From Ruminococcus flavefaciens AE3010 (GTDB taxonomy: Bacteria; Bacillota; Clostridia; Oscillospirales; Ruminococcaceae): a stretch of DNA of 64,000 bases. The notes below the pieces were generated by a model. The model was not told the DNA's origin, did not search any database, and saw only the letters and a list, made by a program, of their open reading frames with translations. Position numbers and translations under genes: made by a program. Location: contig NZ_JAGT01000001.1 in assembly GCF_000526795.1 (NCBI RefSeq), positions 3,551,640 through 3,615,639 of the forward strand, written 5' to 3'. Below, piece by piece: positions 1 to 7,871 of the stretch; within the stretch, counting starts at the first letter, position 1, and each line of letters opens with the position of its first letter.

Positions 1-2
1 CC

Positions 3-173
3 CAGAGATGCAAATCATGTCGTGATGCAAGAAAGAACGCAGGCAAGGCTGAGCGCGTAATGTACACAGCAGTTTGCGCTTCATGCGGCGGCGAAGCAAA
101 GGTTCCTTTTGAGCCAAAGGAAGGTAGAGCTGTATATTGCAGCGATTGCTTTGCCAAGATGAACGAGGCATAA
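3..173 (+). CDS. Zinc-ribbon protein, C-terminal fragment (5' end outside window)
   Basis: The window opens inside this reading frame, so no start is visible. The remaining 56 residues hold one Cys-x-x-Cys pair (CKSC) followed by a second module, CASC, exactly 17 residues, then CSDC. That is the CxxC-x17-CxxC signature, with the usual VPF and GR-VYC context between the pairs. The first pair is probably the second half of the treble-clef-like zinc ribbon that often precedes this module. Such proteins are small, cytoplasmic and probably zinc-binding; no biochemical role is established that I can name. A terminator follows at once, so this ends its transcription unit. Confidence 0.75.
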   Translation, partial: QRCKSCRDARKNAGKAERVMYTAVCASCGGEAKVPFEPKEGRAVYCSDCFAKMNEA

Positions 174-186
174 TTAATGAGACCGA

Positions 187-220
187 AAGCACAGTCGGAA
201 ACGGCTGTGCTTGGTTTTGT
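187..220 (+). terminator. Intrinsic terminator after the zinc-ribbon gene
   Basis: Ten-base-pair inverted repeat (187-196 with 203-212, one T-G pair) around a 6-nt loop, followed by a T-rich stretch (ggttttgttt). It separates the zinc-ribbon gene from the methyltransferase gene at 270. Confidence 0.75.
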
Positions 221-269
221 TTATGCGTACTGCGGGGCGGTGCGCTATTTTAATGAATGAGGTACAATA

Positions 270-1730
270 ATGCTTGATAACAGACTTAAAAAAATTGCAG
301 AGCTTGTAAGCGGAGAGGGTGCTGCTGCCGATGTGGGCACCGACCACGCCTATCTGGCAGCGGAGCTCATAAACAGCGGGAAATGCAGCAGGGTAATAGC
401 CTCCGACGTGAAGGAGGGACCCCTTGAAGCTGCAAGGAATACCGTGGAAAAATACGGCATACAGGATAAGGTGGATCTTGTGCTCTCCGACGGTCTGGAC
501 GCTGTTGACCTGACAGGCGTGACCGATATCGTTATTGCAGGTATGGGCGGAGAGACTATCCTTGAAATAATGGCAAGAGTCAGCAGAGACGGCAGAGCTG
601 CCGAGGGTGTGAAGTGGATACTGCAGCCCATGACCAAGCCCGAGGTGCTGAGAAAGGGAATGTACGATTGCGGATTCGCCCTTAAAAATGATCTGATCGT
701 GGAGGAGGGGGACAAGCTGTACAACATTATGACAGCTGATTACGACCCCAATTATCTCTGCGACCTTACGGAAGCGGAGAGCATAATGGGATATCTGGAC
801 GATGAAGAGGCTCTGACACAGAAGTACTACAGCCGTGAAGCCGAGCGCTGCTCAAAAGTCAGCGAAAGCCTTAAAAAAGCAGGCAAAGCGGCGGAAGCTC
901 AGCACTATGAAGCTCTTGCGGCGAAGCTGAAAAACGGCGTAGTAAGCGAAAACGTAAACCATATTGCGGAATACCTCGACAGTCTGTATCCTTTCGGTTT
1001 ACAGGAGAAATGGGACAATTCGGGATATCTGGTTGAGTGCCCCATTGACGAATGCAGAAGGATACTTCTGGCGCTTGACATAACAAACGAAGTGGTTGAT
1101 GAAGCCATAAAAAAACAGGCAGACCTTGTGGTTTCCCACCACCCTGTCATATTTGAGCCCCGAAAGCGCATTATGAAAAACGACCCTGTTTACAGGCTCA
1201 TTGCGGACTGCATAGGTGCTATCTGTCTCCATACGAATCTTGATATAGCCAATGGCGGCACAAACGGTGTTATACTGCGTAAGCTCGGTGAGAAGCTGGA
1301 GCTTGCAGGCGAGCCTGTACCCTTTGAGGAGCTCGGCGGCGAGAAGGGGCTGGGCTGGATAATAGAGCTGAAAGACAGCATCTCAGGAAAAGCTCTTGCA
1401 GAGCTTTGCAAGGGAATACTCGGCTGCGGCGTGGTAAGAACTTCGCACTGCACCGATATGGAAATATCAAGGATAGCGTTCTGCTCGGGTTCGGGCGGCT
1501 CTATGCTGGGACTTGCGGCTGAAAAGGGCTGCGACGCTCTTATCACGGGCGACGTGAAGCACGACGTCTGGATAGACGCCAATAACCGCGGCATGGCACT
1601 CCTTGACTGCGGTCACTTCCACACCGAGAACATTGTGCTGTGGGAGCTCCGCCGTGTGCTGGAAGAGAGATTCCCACAGCTTGATATCGAGATAGCTGAG
1701 TGCTCAGTCGACCCCTGCGAATATGTCTGA
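270..1730 (+). CDS. trmK: Fusion of tRNA (adenine-N1)-methyltransferase TrmK with a NIF3-family protein
   Basis: 486 residues in one uninterrupted frame. Residues 1-228 are TrmK (formerly YqfN), which methylates N1 of A22 in bacterial tRNAs using SAM: DVGTDHAYL at 21-29 is the SAM motif, with IAGMGGETI near 89-97 and ILQP near 117. Residues about 229-486 are a NIF3/YqfO-type dinuclear-metal protein: HHPVIF at 290-295, HTNLD, and HFHTE at 449-453 supply the metal ligands. The NIF3 part has the short form without the PII-like insert. In most Firmicutes these are two adjacent genes; here no stop or start separates them. rlmA follows after 9 bp, so the two form an RNA-modification operon. The function of the NIF3 half is not firmly known. 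Confidence 0.92.
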   Translation: MLDNRLKKIAELVSGEGAAADVGTDHAYLAAELINSGKCSRVIASDVKEGPLEAARNTVEKYGIQDKVDLVLSDGLDAVDLTGVTDIVIAGMGGETILEIMARVSRDGRAAEGVKWILQPMTKPEVLRKGMYDCGFALKNDLIVEEGDKLYNIMTADYDPNYLCDLTEAESIMGYLDDEEALTQKYYSREAERCSKVSESLKKAGKAAEAQHYEALAAKLKNGVVSENVNHIAEYLDSLYPFGLQEKWDNSGYLVECPIDECRRILLALDITNEVVDEAIKKQADLVVSHHPVIFEPRKRIMKNDPVYRLIADCIGAICLHTNLDIANGGTNGVILRKLGEKLELAGEPVPFEELGGEKGLGWIIELKDSISGKALAELCKGILGCGVVRTSHCTDMEISRIAFCSGSGGSMLGLAAEKGCDALITGDVKHDVWIDANNRGMALLDCGHFHTENIVLWELRRVLEERFPQLDIEIAECSVDPCEYV

Positions 1731-1739
1731 GGTGGGACC

Positions 1740-2558
1740 ATGAGTATATTCACCTGTCCTGTTTGCGGCGAAAAGCTGGATATAACGGGAAATACATACA
1801 TCTGTCCTAAACGTCACAGCTTTGACAGGGCAAAGAGCGGCTATGTGAACCTGCTGCTGTCGAAGCATATGGGCAAGACTGTTCACGGCGACAACAAGCT
1901 CATGGTGCAGGCGAGGAGAAGCTTTCTTGACAAGGGCTACTACTCTCCGCTGTGTGATGCTCTGTGCGAAGCGGTCAGCGCCAACATAAAAGGTAATACA
2001 ATTCTTGACGCGGGCTGCGGAGAGGGCTATTATACCACCGCAATAATTGGTAAGCTTCAAAGTGAAAACAAGGCTGCCGAGGTGTACGGCATAGATATTT
2101 CCAAGACTGCTGTGGAGTACTCGGCAAAGCGCTGCAAGTCCGCAGAGCTTGCGGTGGCAAGCGTGTTCCACATCCCTGTTTCGGAGGGCTCCTGCGACAT
2201 GCTGGTAACGCTTTTTGCACCCTACTGCGGCGAGGAGTTCCAAAGAGTACTGCGCAAAAATGGTATAATGATAATGGTGATACCATCAGAAAATCACCTG
2301 TGGGAGCTTAAAAAAGCTATATATGACACTCCCTATAAAAACGAGGTGAAGCCCTATGAGTTAGAGGGCTTCGGGCTTGTTGACAGGAAGCGCATTACCT
2401 ATGAGATGAAGCTTGAACAGCAGGAGGACATCGACGCCCTCTTCTCAATGACACCTTATTATTACAGGACGGGCAGGGAACAGCAGGAGCGGCTGGCTGC
2501 ACTGGGACAGCTCACCACAACAGCTGATTTTGAGCTCCTTGTATACCGCAAATTTTGA
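1740..2558 (+). CDS. rlmA: 23S rRNA (guanine-N1)-methyltransferase, RlmA family
   Basis: 272 residues, the usual family length. The N-terminus carries the RlmA zinc finger: C6, C9, C22 and H26, followed by the FDRAKSGYVNLL segment typical of the family. A class I SAM-binding motif, DAGCGEG, lies at 90-96. RlmA enzymes methylate N1 of G745 or G748 in helix 35 of 23S rRNA; which of the two cannot be told from sequence alone. The ATG at 1740 lies 9 bp after the TrmK-NIF3 stop and is preceded by a GAGGTGGGA Shine-Dalgarno that overlaps that stop, so the genes are probably co-transcribed. No terminator was seen directly after the gene; a structured region follows. Confidence 0.9.
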   Translation: MSIFTCPVCGEKLDITGNTYICPKRHSFDRAKSGYVNLLLSKHMGKTVHGDNKLMVQARRSFLDKGYYSPLCDALCEAVSANIKGNTILDAGCGEGYYTTAIIGKLQSENKAAEVYGIDISKTAVEYSAKRCKSAELAVASVFHIPVSEGSCDMLVTLFAPYCGEEFQRVLRKNGIMIMVIPSENHLWELKKAIYDTPYKNEVKPYELEGFGLVDRKRITYEMKLEQQEDIDALFSMTPYYYRTGREQQERLAALGQLTTTADFELLVYRKF

Positions 2559-2582
2559 TTAGCAAAAGTACTCGCAAAAAGC

Positions 2583-2762
2583 TATAATTAATGTGTAGAC
2601 AATAACCGCTGTAAGGCGGTTATTCCTGCGAACACTGTTCGTGGGAGCGCAGTTCCTTTATAGGCTAACGGATCTGCGCATCAGATTAATTATATTTTAT
2701 GTAAAGCTTTTTGGCGGAGCTAAGAACGCAGCAGCCTTTAAGCGGCTCCTGCGTTTATTTTT
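2583..2762 (+). ncRNA. Candidate structured RNA or leader between rlmA and rqcH, ending in a terminator hairpin
   Basis: About 220 bp without a convincing gene. A TATAAT box (2583-2588) is followed by three compact hairpins: 2601-2609 with 2616-2624 (9 bp), 2629-2633 with 2637-2641 (5 bp, 3-nt loop), and 2672-2676 with 2682-2686 (5 bp). A long hairpin at 2725-2755 ends in gtttattttt and looks like an intrinsic terminator. It stops 26 bp before the rqcH start, so the element could be a free-standing small RNA or an attenuating leader. No good -35 box lies 17 bp upstream of the -10. I considered 6S RNA but could not match its conserved bubble with confidence. Confidence 0.45.
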
Positions 2763-2780
2763 GTGTAAAGGAATGATTCT

Positions 2781-4532
2781 ATGGCTCTGGACGGAGCTTT
2801 CTTGTATGCCGTTAAAAGCGAGCTTATGCCGCTCATAGGCGGACGCGTTGAGAAGATACATCAGCCCTCCCGTGAGGAGGTCATCATCTCCATACGCACC
2901 AGAGGCGGCAGCAAAAAGCTTTATATCTCGGCAAATGCAGGCAGTGCGAGAGTTCACATTACCGAAAACAGTGTGGATAACCCTCAGACGCCGCCTATGT
3001 TCTGCATGCTGCTGCGAAAAAGACTTGGCAGCGGAAAGCTCATAGACATAAGGCAGGACGGTCTGGAGCGTATACTCTTTCTGGACTTTGAATGCGTCAA
3101 TGAGCTGGGCGATATAGTGACCATAACTCTTGCCTGCGAGATAATGGGACGCTGCTCGAACCTTATCATTATCAGCAGCGAAGGCAAGGTCATCGACAGC
3201 ATCAAGCGTGTTGACGAGGATATGTCCCGTGAGCGACTGGTGCTCCCGGGCATGAAGTACACACTTCCGCCCCGTGACGACAGACTGAATTTCCTGATAG
3301 CTGAGCCCGAGGACATAGTTTCAAGACTGCAGGGCACCGAGCCAAAGGAGCTCTCAAAGGCTCTGATACGCATTTTCGAGGGAATATCTCCTATACTTGC
3401 AAGAGAATGGGCGTTTTTTGCAGGCAGAGGAGTCCACATCGAGAGCGATACCATAAGCGGTGACCAGCTGGACAGACTTCTCTTTGCTGTTAAACGCACA
3501 CGTCAGCAGCTGGAGAGCAGTGAGTGTTGTTTCTCGGCGGTCAGTGACAAGGAGGGGCAGCTTAAAGACTTCTCTTTTATAAGACTGTCCCAGTTCGGTA
3601 CTCTCATGTACACAAAGGAGCTTGGCAGCGCTTCGGAGCTTCTGGACTATTTCTACTCCGAGCGTGACCGCGCAGCACGTACAAAACAGCGTGCCAACGA
3701 CCTGTTCAAGCTGCTGATGAATCTCACAGACCGTACTTCAAGACGTATTGCTGCACAGCGGGACGAGCTGGCAGCCTGTGCCGACAAGGAGCACGCAAAG
3801 CTCTGCGGAGACCTTATCTCGGCTAATATGTACCGTATTCAGAAAGGCGACAGTGTGGCTGTGGTGGAGAACTTCTACGATGAAGCCTGTCCGCAGGTGA
3901 CTATTTCTCTGGACGTGAGAAAGACTCCTGCACAGAATGCGCAGCACTACTACAGCGAGTACAAGAAGTCCGTTACCGCAGAGGAAAAGCTGACAGAGCA
4001 GATACAAAAGGGCGAAGAGGAGCTGCAATACCTTGAAAGCGTATTCGATGCGCTGACAAGAGCTTCCTCCGAGAACGATATCATTCAGCTTCGCTTAGAG
4101 CTTAAAGAACAGGGCTATGTCCGCTATGCAGGCGGCAAGGCTAAACCGCCCAAGGCACTTCCGCCTATGGAGTACAAGTCAAGCGACGGCTATTCCATAC
4201 TGGTGGGCAGGAACAACAAGCAGAACGACCAGCTGAGTCTGAAATTTGCCGAAAAAACAGATATATGGCTTCATACTCAGCTCATTACGGGTTCTCACGT
4301 GCTGATACTCACAAACGGCGAGACGCCGCCTGAAAAAACCATAGAAGAGGCGGCTGTCATAGCGGCTGTGAACAGCAGAGGCAGAGATTCGGGACTTGTG
4401 CCCGTGGATCATTGCCTTGCAAGGTACGTAAAGAAACCCACTGGCGCTAAGCCCGGCAAAGTCATATTCACAAACTACAAGACCATTTTTGTCAAGCCTG
4501 ACACTGAGCTTGAACAAAAACTGAGGGTGTGA
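2781..4532 (+). CDS. rqcH: RqcH/NFACT-family ribosome quality-control factor
   Basis: 583 residues with NFACT architecture: an NFACT-N domain from residue 5, a middle region rich in charged heptads (about 280-440) that fits the coiled coils which contact the split 50S subunit, and an NFACT-R (DUF814) domain from about 455 to 575. Members were once called fibronectin-binding proteins. In Bacillus subtilis RqcH binds stalled 50S-peptidyl-tRNA and recruits Ala-tRNA to add C-terminal alanine tails. That role is inferred here from family membership. The start ATG has an AAAGGAATGATTCT leader. The stop is 1 bp before mpg, so the two are co-transcribed. Confidence 0.93.
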   Translation: MALDGAFLYAVKSELMPLIGGRVEKIHQPSREEVIISIRTRGGSKKLYISANAGSARVHITENSVDNPQTPPMFCMLLRKRLGSGKLIDIRQDGLERILFLDFECVNELGDIVTITLACEIMGRCSNLIIISSEGKVIDSIKRVDEDMSRERLVLPGMKYTLPPRDDRLNFLIAEPEDIVSRLQGTEPKELSKALIRIFEGISPILAREWAFFAGRGVHIESDTISGDQLDRLLFAVKRTRQQLESSECCFSAVSDKEGQLKDFSFIRLSQFGTLMYTKELGSASELLDYFYSERDRAARTKQRANDLFKLLMNLTDRTSRRIAAQRDELAACADKEHAKLCGDLISANMYRIQKGDSVAVVENFYDEACPQVTISLDVRKTPAQNAQHYYSEYKKSVTAEEKLTEQIQKGEEELQYLESVFDALTRASSENDIIQLRLELKEQGYVRYAGGKAKPPKALPPMEYKSSDGYSILVGRNNKQNDQLSLKFAEKTDIWLHTQLITGSHVLILTNGETPPEKTIEEAAVIAAVNSRGRDSGLVPVDHCLARYVKKPTGAKPGKVIFTNYKTIFVKPDTELEQKLRV

Positions 4533-4533
4533 T

Positions 4534-5061
4534 ATGAACAGGCGGCTTGACGCGGAATTCTTCCACAGGGACGTGCTGGAGGCAGCTCCCGACCTTGTGG
4601 GAAAGATACTTGTCCATAAGCTTTCCGACGGCACAGAGCTCCGCGAGCGCATCGCAGAGACCGAAGCCTACAGAGGCGAGGAGGACAAGGGCTGCCACGC
4701 GGCAAAGGGCAGAACAAAACGCACCGAGCTCCTCTACGGAGAGAGCGGTGTTATCTATGTATACCTGTGTTACGGTATGCACTGGCTGATGAATGTCATT
4801 ACAGGCGAAAATGACCAGCCGCAGGGATTACTTATTCGGGCAGGGAAAAAATATAACGGACCTGCCAAACTGACAAAAAATCTGAAGATCGACGGAAGCT
4901 TTAACGGCATTTATCTCAAAGACAATGAGGAAATATGGTTCGAGGACGACGGATACCGCCCCAGAATAAAGACTGCTCCGCGTGTAGGCATTGATTACGC
5001 GGGAGAGTACTGGAAAGATATAGAGTGGCGGTTTATAGACGACGGGGAGTTGATACTGTGA
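4534..5061 (+). CDS. mpg: 3-methyladenine DNA glycosylase (AAG/MPG family)
   Basis: 175 residues, somewhat short for the family (typically about 190-210). The catalytic segment is IAETEAY near residues 40-46, whose first Glu corresponds to the general base of human AAG. The YVYLCYGMHWLMN segment supplies the DNA-intercalating and base-pocket region. These enzymes excise alkylated purines such as 3-methyladenine and hypoxanthine in base excision repair. The gene begins 1 bp after the rqcH stop, and its own stop overlaps the GTG start of the AraC-type gene, so translation of all three is likely coupled. Confidence 0.92.
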   Translation: MNRRLDAEFFHRDVLEAAPDLVGKILVHKLSDGTELRERIAETEAYRGEEDKGCHAAKGRTKRTELLYGESGVIYVYLCYGMHWLMNVITGENDQPQGLLIRAGKKYNGPAKLTKNLKIDGSFNGIYLKDNEEIWFEDDGYRPRIKTAPRVGIDYAGEYWKDIEWRFIDDGELIL

Positions 5062-5834
5062 ACATTCGCTGTATAGGCTGTAATTCTATTTATGACAGCA
5101 GCTCTGTATTCCGCAGAGCCGCAGCTAAGGAGTATATGCTGCTTCTTATGCACAGCCGCTGTAGATTTGACATTAACGGGCTGACTATGAGGACGCCTGC
5201 TGACACACTTATTGTACTGGACGGAAGATACCCTGTGGTGTACTCCGCCGAGGAGAGCCCTCTCGTATGCGACTGGGTATGCTTCGACGCTGAGGACGAG
5301 CAGGAGTTTATGGATTCGCTGGATCTTATGTACAACCGCCCTCTGAGCGCTGTGGATACGGAGTTTGTTTCCCAGCTTATAAGAAATGTTGCCAATGAGT
5401 TCTATTCGCTTGAGTCGAGAAGACTCAAAATGCTGGACAGCCTCATGCGCATACTTCTTGTAAAGGTGGGAGAGACCACGGTGAACAGGGAAGCGCCTGT
5501 GCAGGCTGCCGAGCCGCATTACGGGCTGTTGGTGGAGCTGCGCGAGAAGATATACCGCAATCCGCAGATGAAGTGGAATGTGGACGCAATGGCGGCATAT
5601 GTGAATATGTCACGCTCATATTTCCAGCACCTCTACCGCGAGACCTTCGGCGTTTCATGCATCGCCGATGTCATAAGCGGCAAGATAGAAAAGGCAAAGG
5701 AAATACTCAGCGAGACGGGCTGTACTGTTTCGCAGGTAGCTGCAATGTGCGGCTATGATAATGAGGAGCATTTCATGCGCCAGTTCAAAAAGATGGTGGG
5801 AGTTACTCCTACCAGATACAGAAAACAGGGATAA
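5058..5834 (+). CDS. AraC-family transcriptional regulator
   Basis: I place the start at GTG 5058, which overlaps the mpg stop and has a GGGGAG Shine-Dalgarno at 5044-5049. An earlier in-frame ATG at 5025 lies deep inside mpg and lacks a ribosome site. The product is about 258 residues. The first 150 look like a cupin-type sensor domain. The last 100 form the paired helix-turn-helix of AraC proteins, with SRSYFQHLYRETFG for the first and CGYDNEEHFMRQFKK for the second, ending in the canonical TPTRYR. The ligand and targets are unknown. Its place in an operon with rqcH and mpg does not reveal a function. Confidence 0.88.
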   Translation: MNIRCIGCNSIYDSSSVFRRAAAKEYMLLLMHSRCRFDINGLTMRTPADTLIVLDGRYPVVYSAEESPLVCDWVCFDAEDEQEFMDSLDLMYNRPLSAVDTEFVSQLIRNVANEFYSLESRRLKMLDSLMRILLVKVGETTVNREAPVQAAEPHYGLLVELREKIYRNPQMKWNVDAMAAYVNMSRSYFQHLYRETFGVSCIADVISGKIEKAKEILSETGCTVSQVAAMCGYDNEEHFMRQFKKMVGVTPTRYRKQG

Positions 5835-5856
5835 TCAGCGGATTATCCCCAATTAT
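5828..5856 (+). terminator. Terminator hairpin at the end of the AraC gene
   Basis: Perfect 9-bp inverted repeat (5828-5836 with 5841-5849) with a 4-nt loop, overlapping the stop codon and followed by caattatt. The T tract is weak, so termination may be partial. Confidence 0.55.
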
Positions 5857-6128
5857 TGCTTGCACTATTCAATTATTGCGCAATTTAAGCTTTTTTAATG
5901 GAAAATTAATATTTCTGTAACATTAAAATGTTCTGTGATAGACAAGTGAACGAAAATTCATGATCATTCCACACTCGATTTTGTGCATATTTTTTTGAGA
6001 TAGTTACACTACTAAGCAGTAAAACAACGTAATATAGCCTTTTTAAGAAGTTTAAACATTTGATTTAGTGATGATTTCAAAAATGGTTATTTCTAAGGAA
6101 AATTAAGACTATTTTAAGAAAAGACTAC

Positions 6129-6198
6129 TATAATGTAATCAAACGATACGAAAGGAGTGTGAGACTCCGGGCAGTTAGGCGCTGCTGCGGAAGCGATT
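6129..6198 (+). promoter_or_regulatory. Probable promoter and leader of the VTC operon (interval 5857-6198 otherwise without features)
   Basis: The 340-bp AT-rich stretch before the VTC gene holds no gene that I can support. Near its end is TACTATAAT with the -10 box at 6129-6134; only a poor -35 (TTAAGA, spacing 20) is visible. The leader then shows AAAGGAG at 6151-6157, part of which pairs with ACTCC at 6164-6168 in a small hairpin, and GGAAG about 8 nt before the ATG at 6199. Confidence 0.45.
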
Positions 6199-7008
6199 AT
6201 GGCTATTAATACATTCGCTCGTAAAGAGATCAAGTTCCTCCTTAATATGGATCAGTATCACGGACTTATGGAGGTCATCAATGAATACATGAATCCTGAT
6301 AAGTTCTGTATTGGCGGCAAGGAATACGGCATTTACAATATTTACTACGATACACCCGACGATTACCTCATCAGAGAGTCACTCTCCAAGCCTTACTATA
6401 AGGAAAAGATAAGACTTCGCAGCTACTATTCACCTGCTGCACCTGACGATACGGTCTTCCTTGAGATCAAGAAGAAGATCGGCGGCATCGTTACAAAGAG
6501 AAGAGTTTCCATGACTCTTGAGGAGTCCGATGCATATTTTAAGGACCGCTCAAAGCCTGAGTTCACTAAGTATATCACAGAGCAGGTCTTCAGAGAGCTC
6601 GATGTGTTCCTTGACAACTACCCGATAGCTCCAAAGCAGTACATCAGCTATCAGAGAGAAGCATTCTTCGGTAAGGATGATCACGATTTCCGCCTTACCT
6701 TTGACAGAAAGATCACCGAGCGCCGCTATGACCTCGGTCTCAACTACGAAAGCTACGGCAATTACATAATAGGCGCTGACCAGAGACTTATGGAAGTCAA
6801 GGTCTCAAATGCGATTCCTGATTGGCTTGTTAAGAAGCTTTCGGAGCTTCAGATCTACAAGACAAGTTTCTCAAAGTACGGCAGAGCATACCAGAATTTT
6901 GTAAAGAGTCAGCTTGAGGACGCTCAGCAGACCGGTGGTCGCAGACGTATTTACATATCGGGTATCTCTATGGTAAATAATAATATTTTGATGAACAGGA
7001 GCGTTTAA
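6199..7008 (+). CDS. VTC-domain (polyphosphate polymerase-like) protein
   Basis: 269 residues forming a single VTC domain, the tunnel fold of yeast Vtc4 and related triphosphate-tunnel enzymes. Visible signatures are RKEIKFLL near residue 8, a basic strand pair EIKKKIGGIVTKRR near 91-104, and EVK plus FSKYGRAY near the C-terminus, which supply the acidic metal site and basic tunnel. Yeast Vtc4 makes polyphosphate from ATP; whether bacterial stand-alone copies do so is not settled. There is no membrane segment here. The DUF4956 membrane gene begins 3 bp after the stop, the usual partner of this domain in Firmicutes, so the two products probably work together at the membrane. Confidence 0.88.
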   Translation: MAINTFARKEIKFLLNMDQYHGLMEVINEYMNPDKFCIGGKEYGIYNIYYDTPDDYLIRESLSKPYYKEKIRLRSYYSPAAPDDTVFLEIKKKIGGIVTKRRVSMTLEESDAYFKDRSKPEFTKYITEQVFRELDVFLDNYPIAPKQYISYQREAFFGKDDHDFRLTFDRKITERRYDLGLNYESYGNYIIGADQRLMEVKVSNAIPDWLVKKLSELQIYKTSFSKYGRAYQNFVKSQLEDAQQTGGRRRIYISGISMVNNNILMNRSV

Positions 7009-7011
7009 TTT

Positions 7012-7752
7012 ATGTTTGAACACGGTTTTTTTGGAAATGTACTTTCAAAGTACTATGAGTCTGACTCTGTTATCAACAGCAGCACATTGGCACTCAGCAC
7101 TATTAAGCCCGGAGAGTTCTTCCTCTGCGTAGGCGCTGCGATAGTGATAGGATTTCTTATAAGTCTTATCTATATGGTCACACACAGGAAGGAAGGCTAC
7201 TCACAGAGTTATGTTCTTACAATGATAATGCTTCCTACTATAGTTGCGGCTATACTTCTCATTATAAATACCACTGCAGGTGCTCTTACTCTTGCGGGTA
7301 CACTTACTCTTGTAAGATTCCGAAGCGTTGCAGGCGATCCTAAGGATATGGCTTATATCTTCTTCGCGATGGGAATCGGTGTTGTCTGCGGAGTCGGATA
7401 TATCGGATTTGCACTTATATTCTTCATGGCACTCGCTGCTATCCTTTTCGTACTCAGCGAGACAGATTTCGGCGGCTGCAAGAAGAGACACATGACTCTC
7501 AAGATAGCTATCCCCGAGAATCTGGACTATCAGGGCGTTTTCGAGCCTGTACTTGCAAGATATACAACATTCCACAAGCTCAGAAGAGTTAAGACAACCA
7601 ACTTCGGTACACTTTTCGAGCTCATCTACAGCGTTGATGTTCTTGATAACATCGACCAGAAGAAATTCGTTGACGAGCTTCGTGCCCTCAACGGCAACAT
7701 GACTATCAATCTTGTCTTCTTCAAGTATGATGACAAGATCTATGAAAACTGA
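7012..7752 (+). CDS. DUF4956 membrane protein
   Basis: 246 residues. The N-terminal half has about four membrane helices (roughly residues 36-57, 68-98, 111-130 and 131-148). Between the second and third lies LVRFRSVAGDPKDMAY, the conserved motif of DUF4956. The C-terminal 90 residues are soluble. No activity is known. The gene is 3 bp downstream of the VTC gene and closed by a strong terminator. Co-occurrence of VTC, DUF4956 and secreted beta-helix or CotH-type proteins is common in Clostridia, which suggests a shared envelope role. Confidence 0.88.
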   Translation: MFEHGFFGNVLSKYYESDSVINSSTLALSTIKPGEFFLCVGAAIVIGFLISLIYMVTHRKEGYSQSYVLTMIMLPTIVAAILLIINTTAGALTLAGTLTLVRFRSVAGDPKDMAYIFFAMGIGVVCGVGYIGFALIFFMALAAILFVLSETDFGGCKKRHMTLKIAIPENLDYQGVFEPVLARYTTFHKLRRVKTTNFGTLFELIYSVDVLDNIDQKKFVDELRALNGNMTINLVFFKYDDKIYEN

Positions 7753-7784
7753 TAGATCAATACTATAGAAAATCCTCTCCAACG

Positions 7785-7828
7785 TTTGCCAGACTTAATA
7801 ATACGCTTATTGAGTCTGGCAAATTTTA
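7785..7828 (+). terminator. Strong terminator after the DUF4956 gene
   Basis: TTTGCCAGACT pairs with AGTCTGGCAAA across 7785-7823 (11 bp plus partial pairing inward), followed by ttttata. A separate small hairpin (AGAGC gaa GCTCT) and an AAGGAG ribosome site lead into the lipoprotein gene, which could still be read through. Confidence 0.8.
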
Positions 7829-7871
7829 TATAGGAGAGCGAAGCTCTATAAGGGGAAAAGGAGAAAAAATT

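Noticed and set aside
2583..2762. 6S RNA assignment for the rlmA-rqcH interval
   Set aside because: The large central bubble flanked by two long stems could not be recognised; only short local hairpins are evident.
5025..5057. Upstream ATG extension of the AraC-type gene
   Set aside because: It lies inside mpg and has no ribosome site, whereas the GTG at 5058 has GGGGAG at the right distance.
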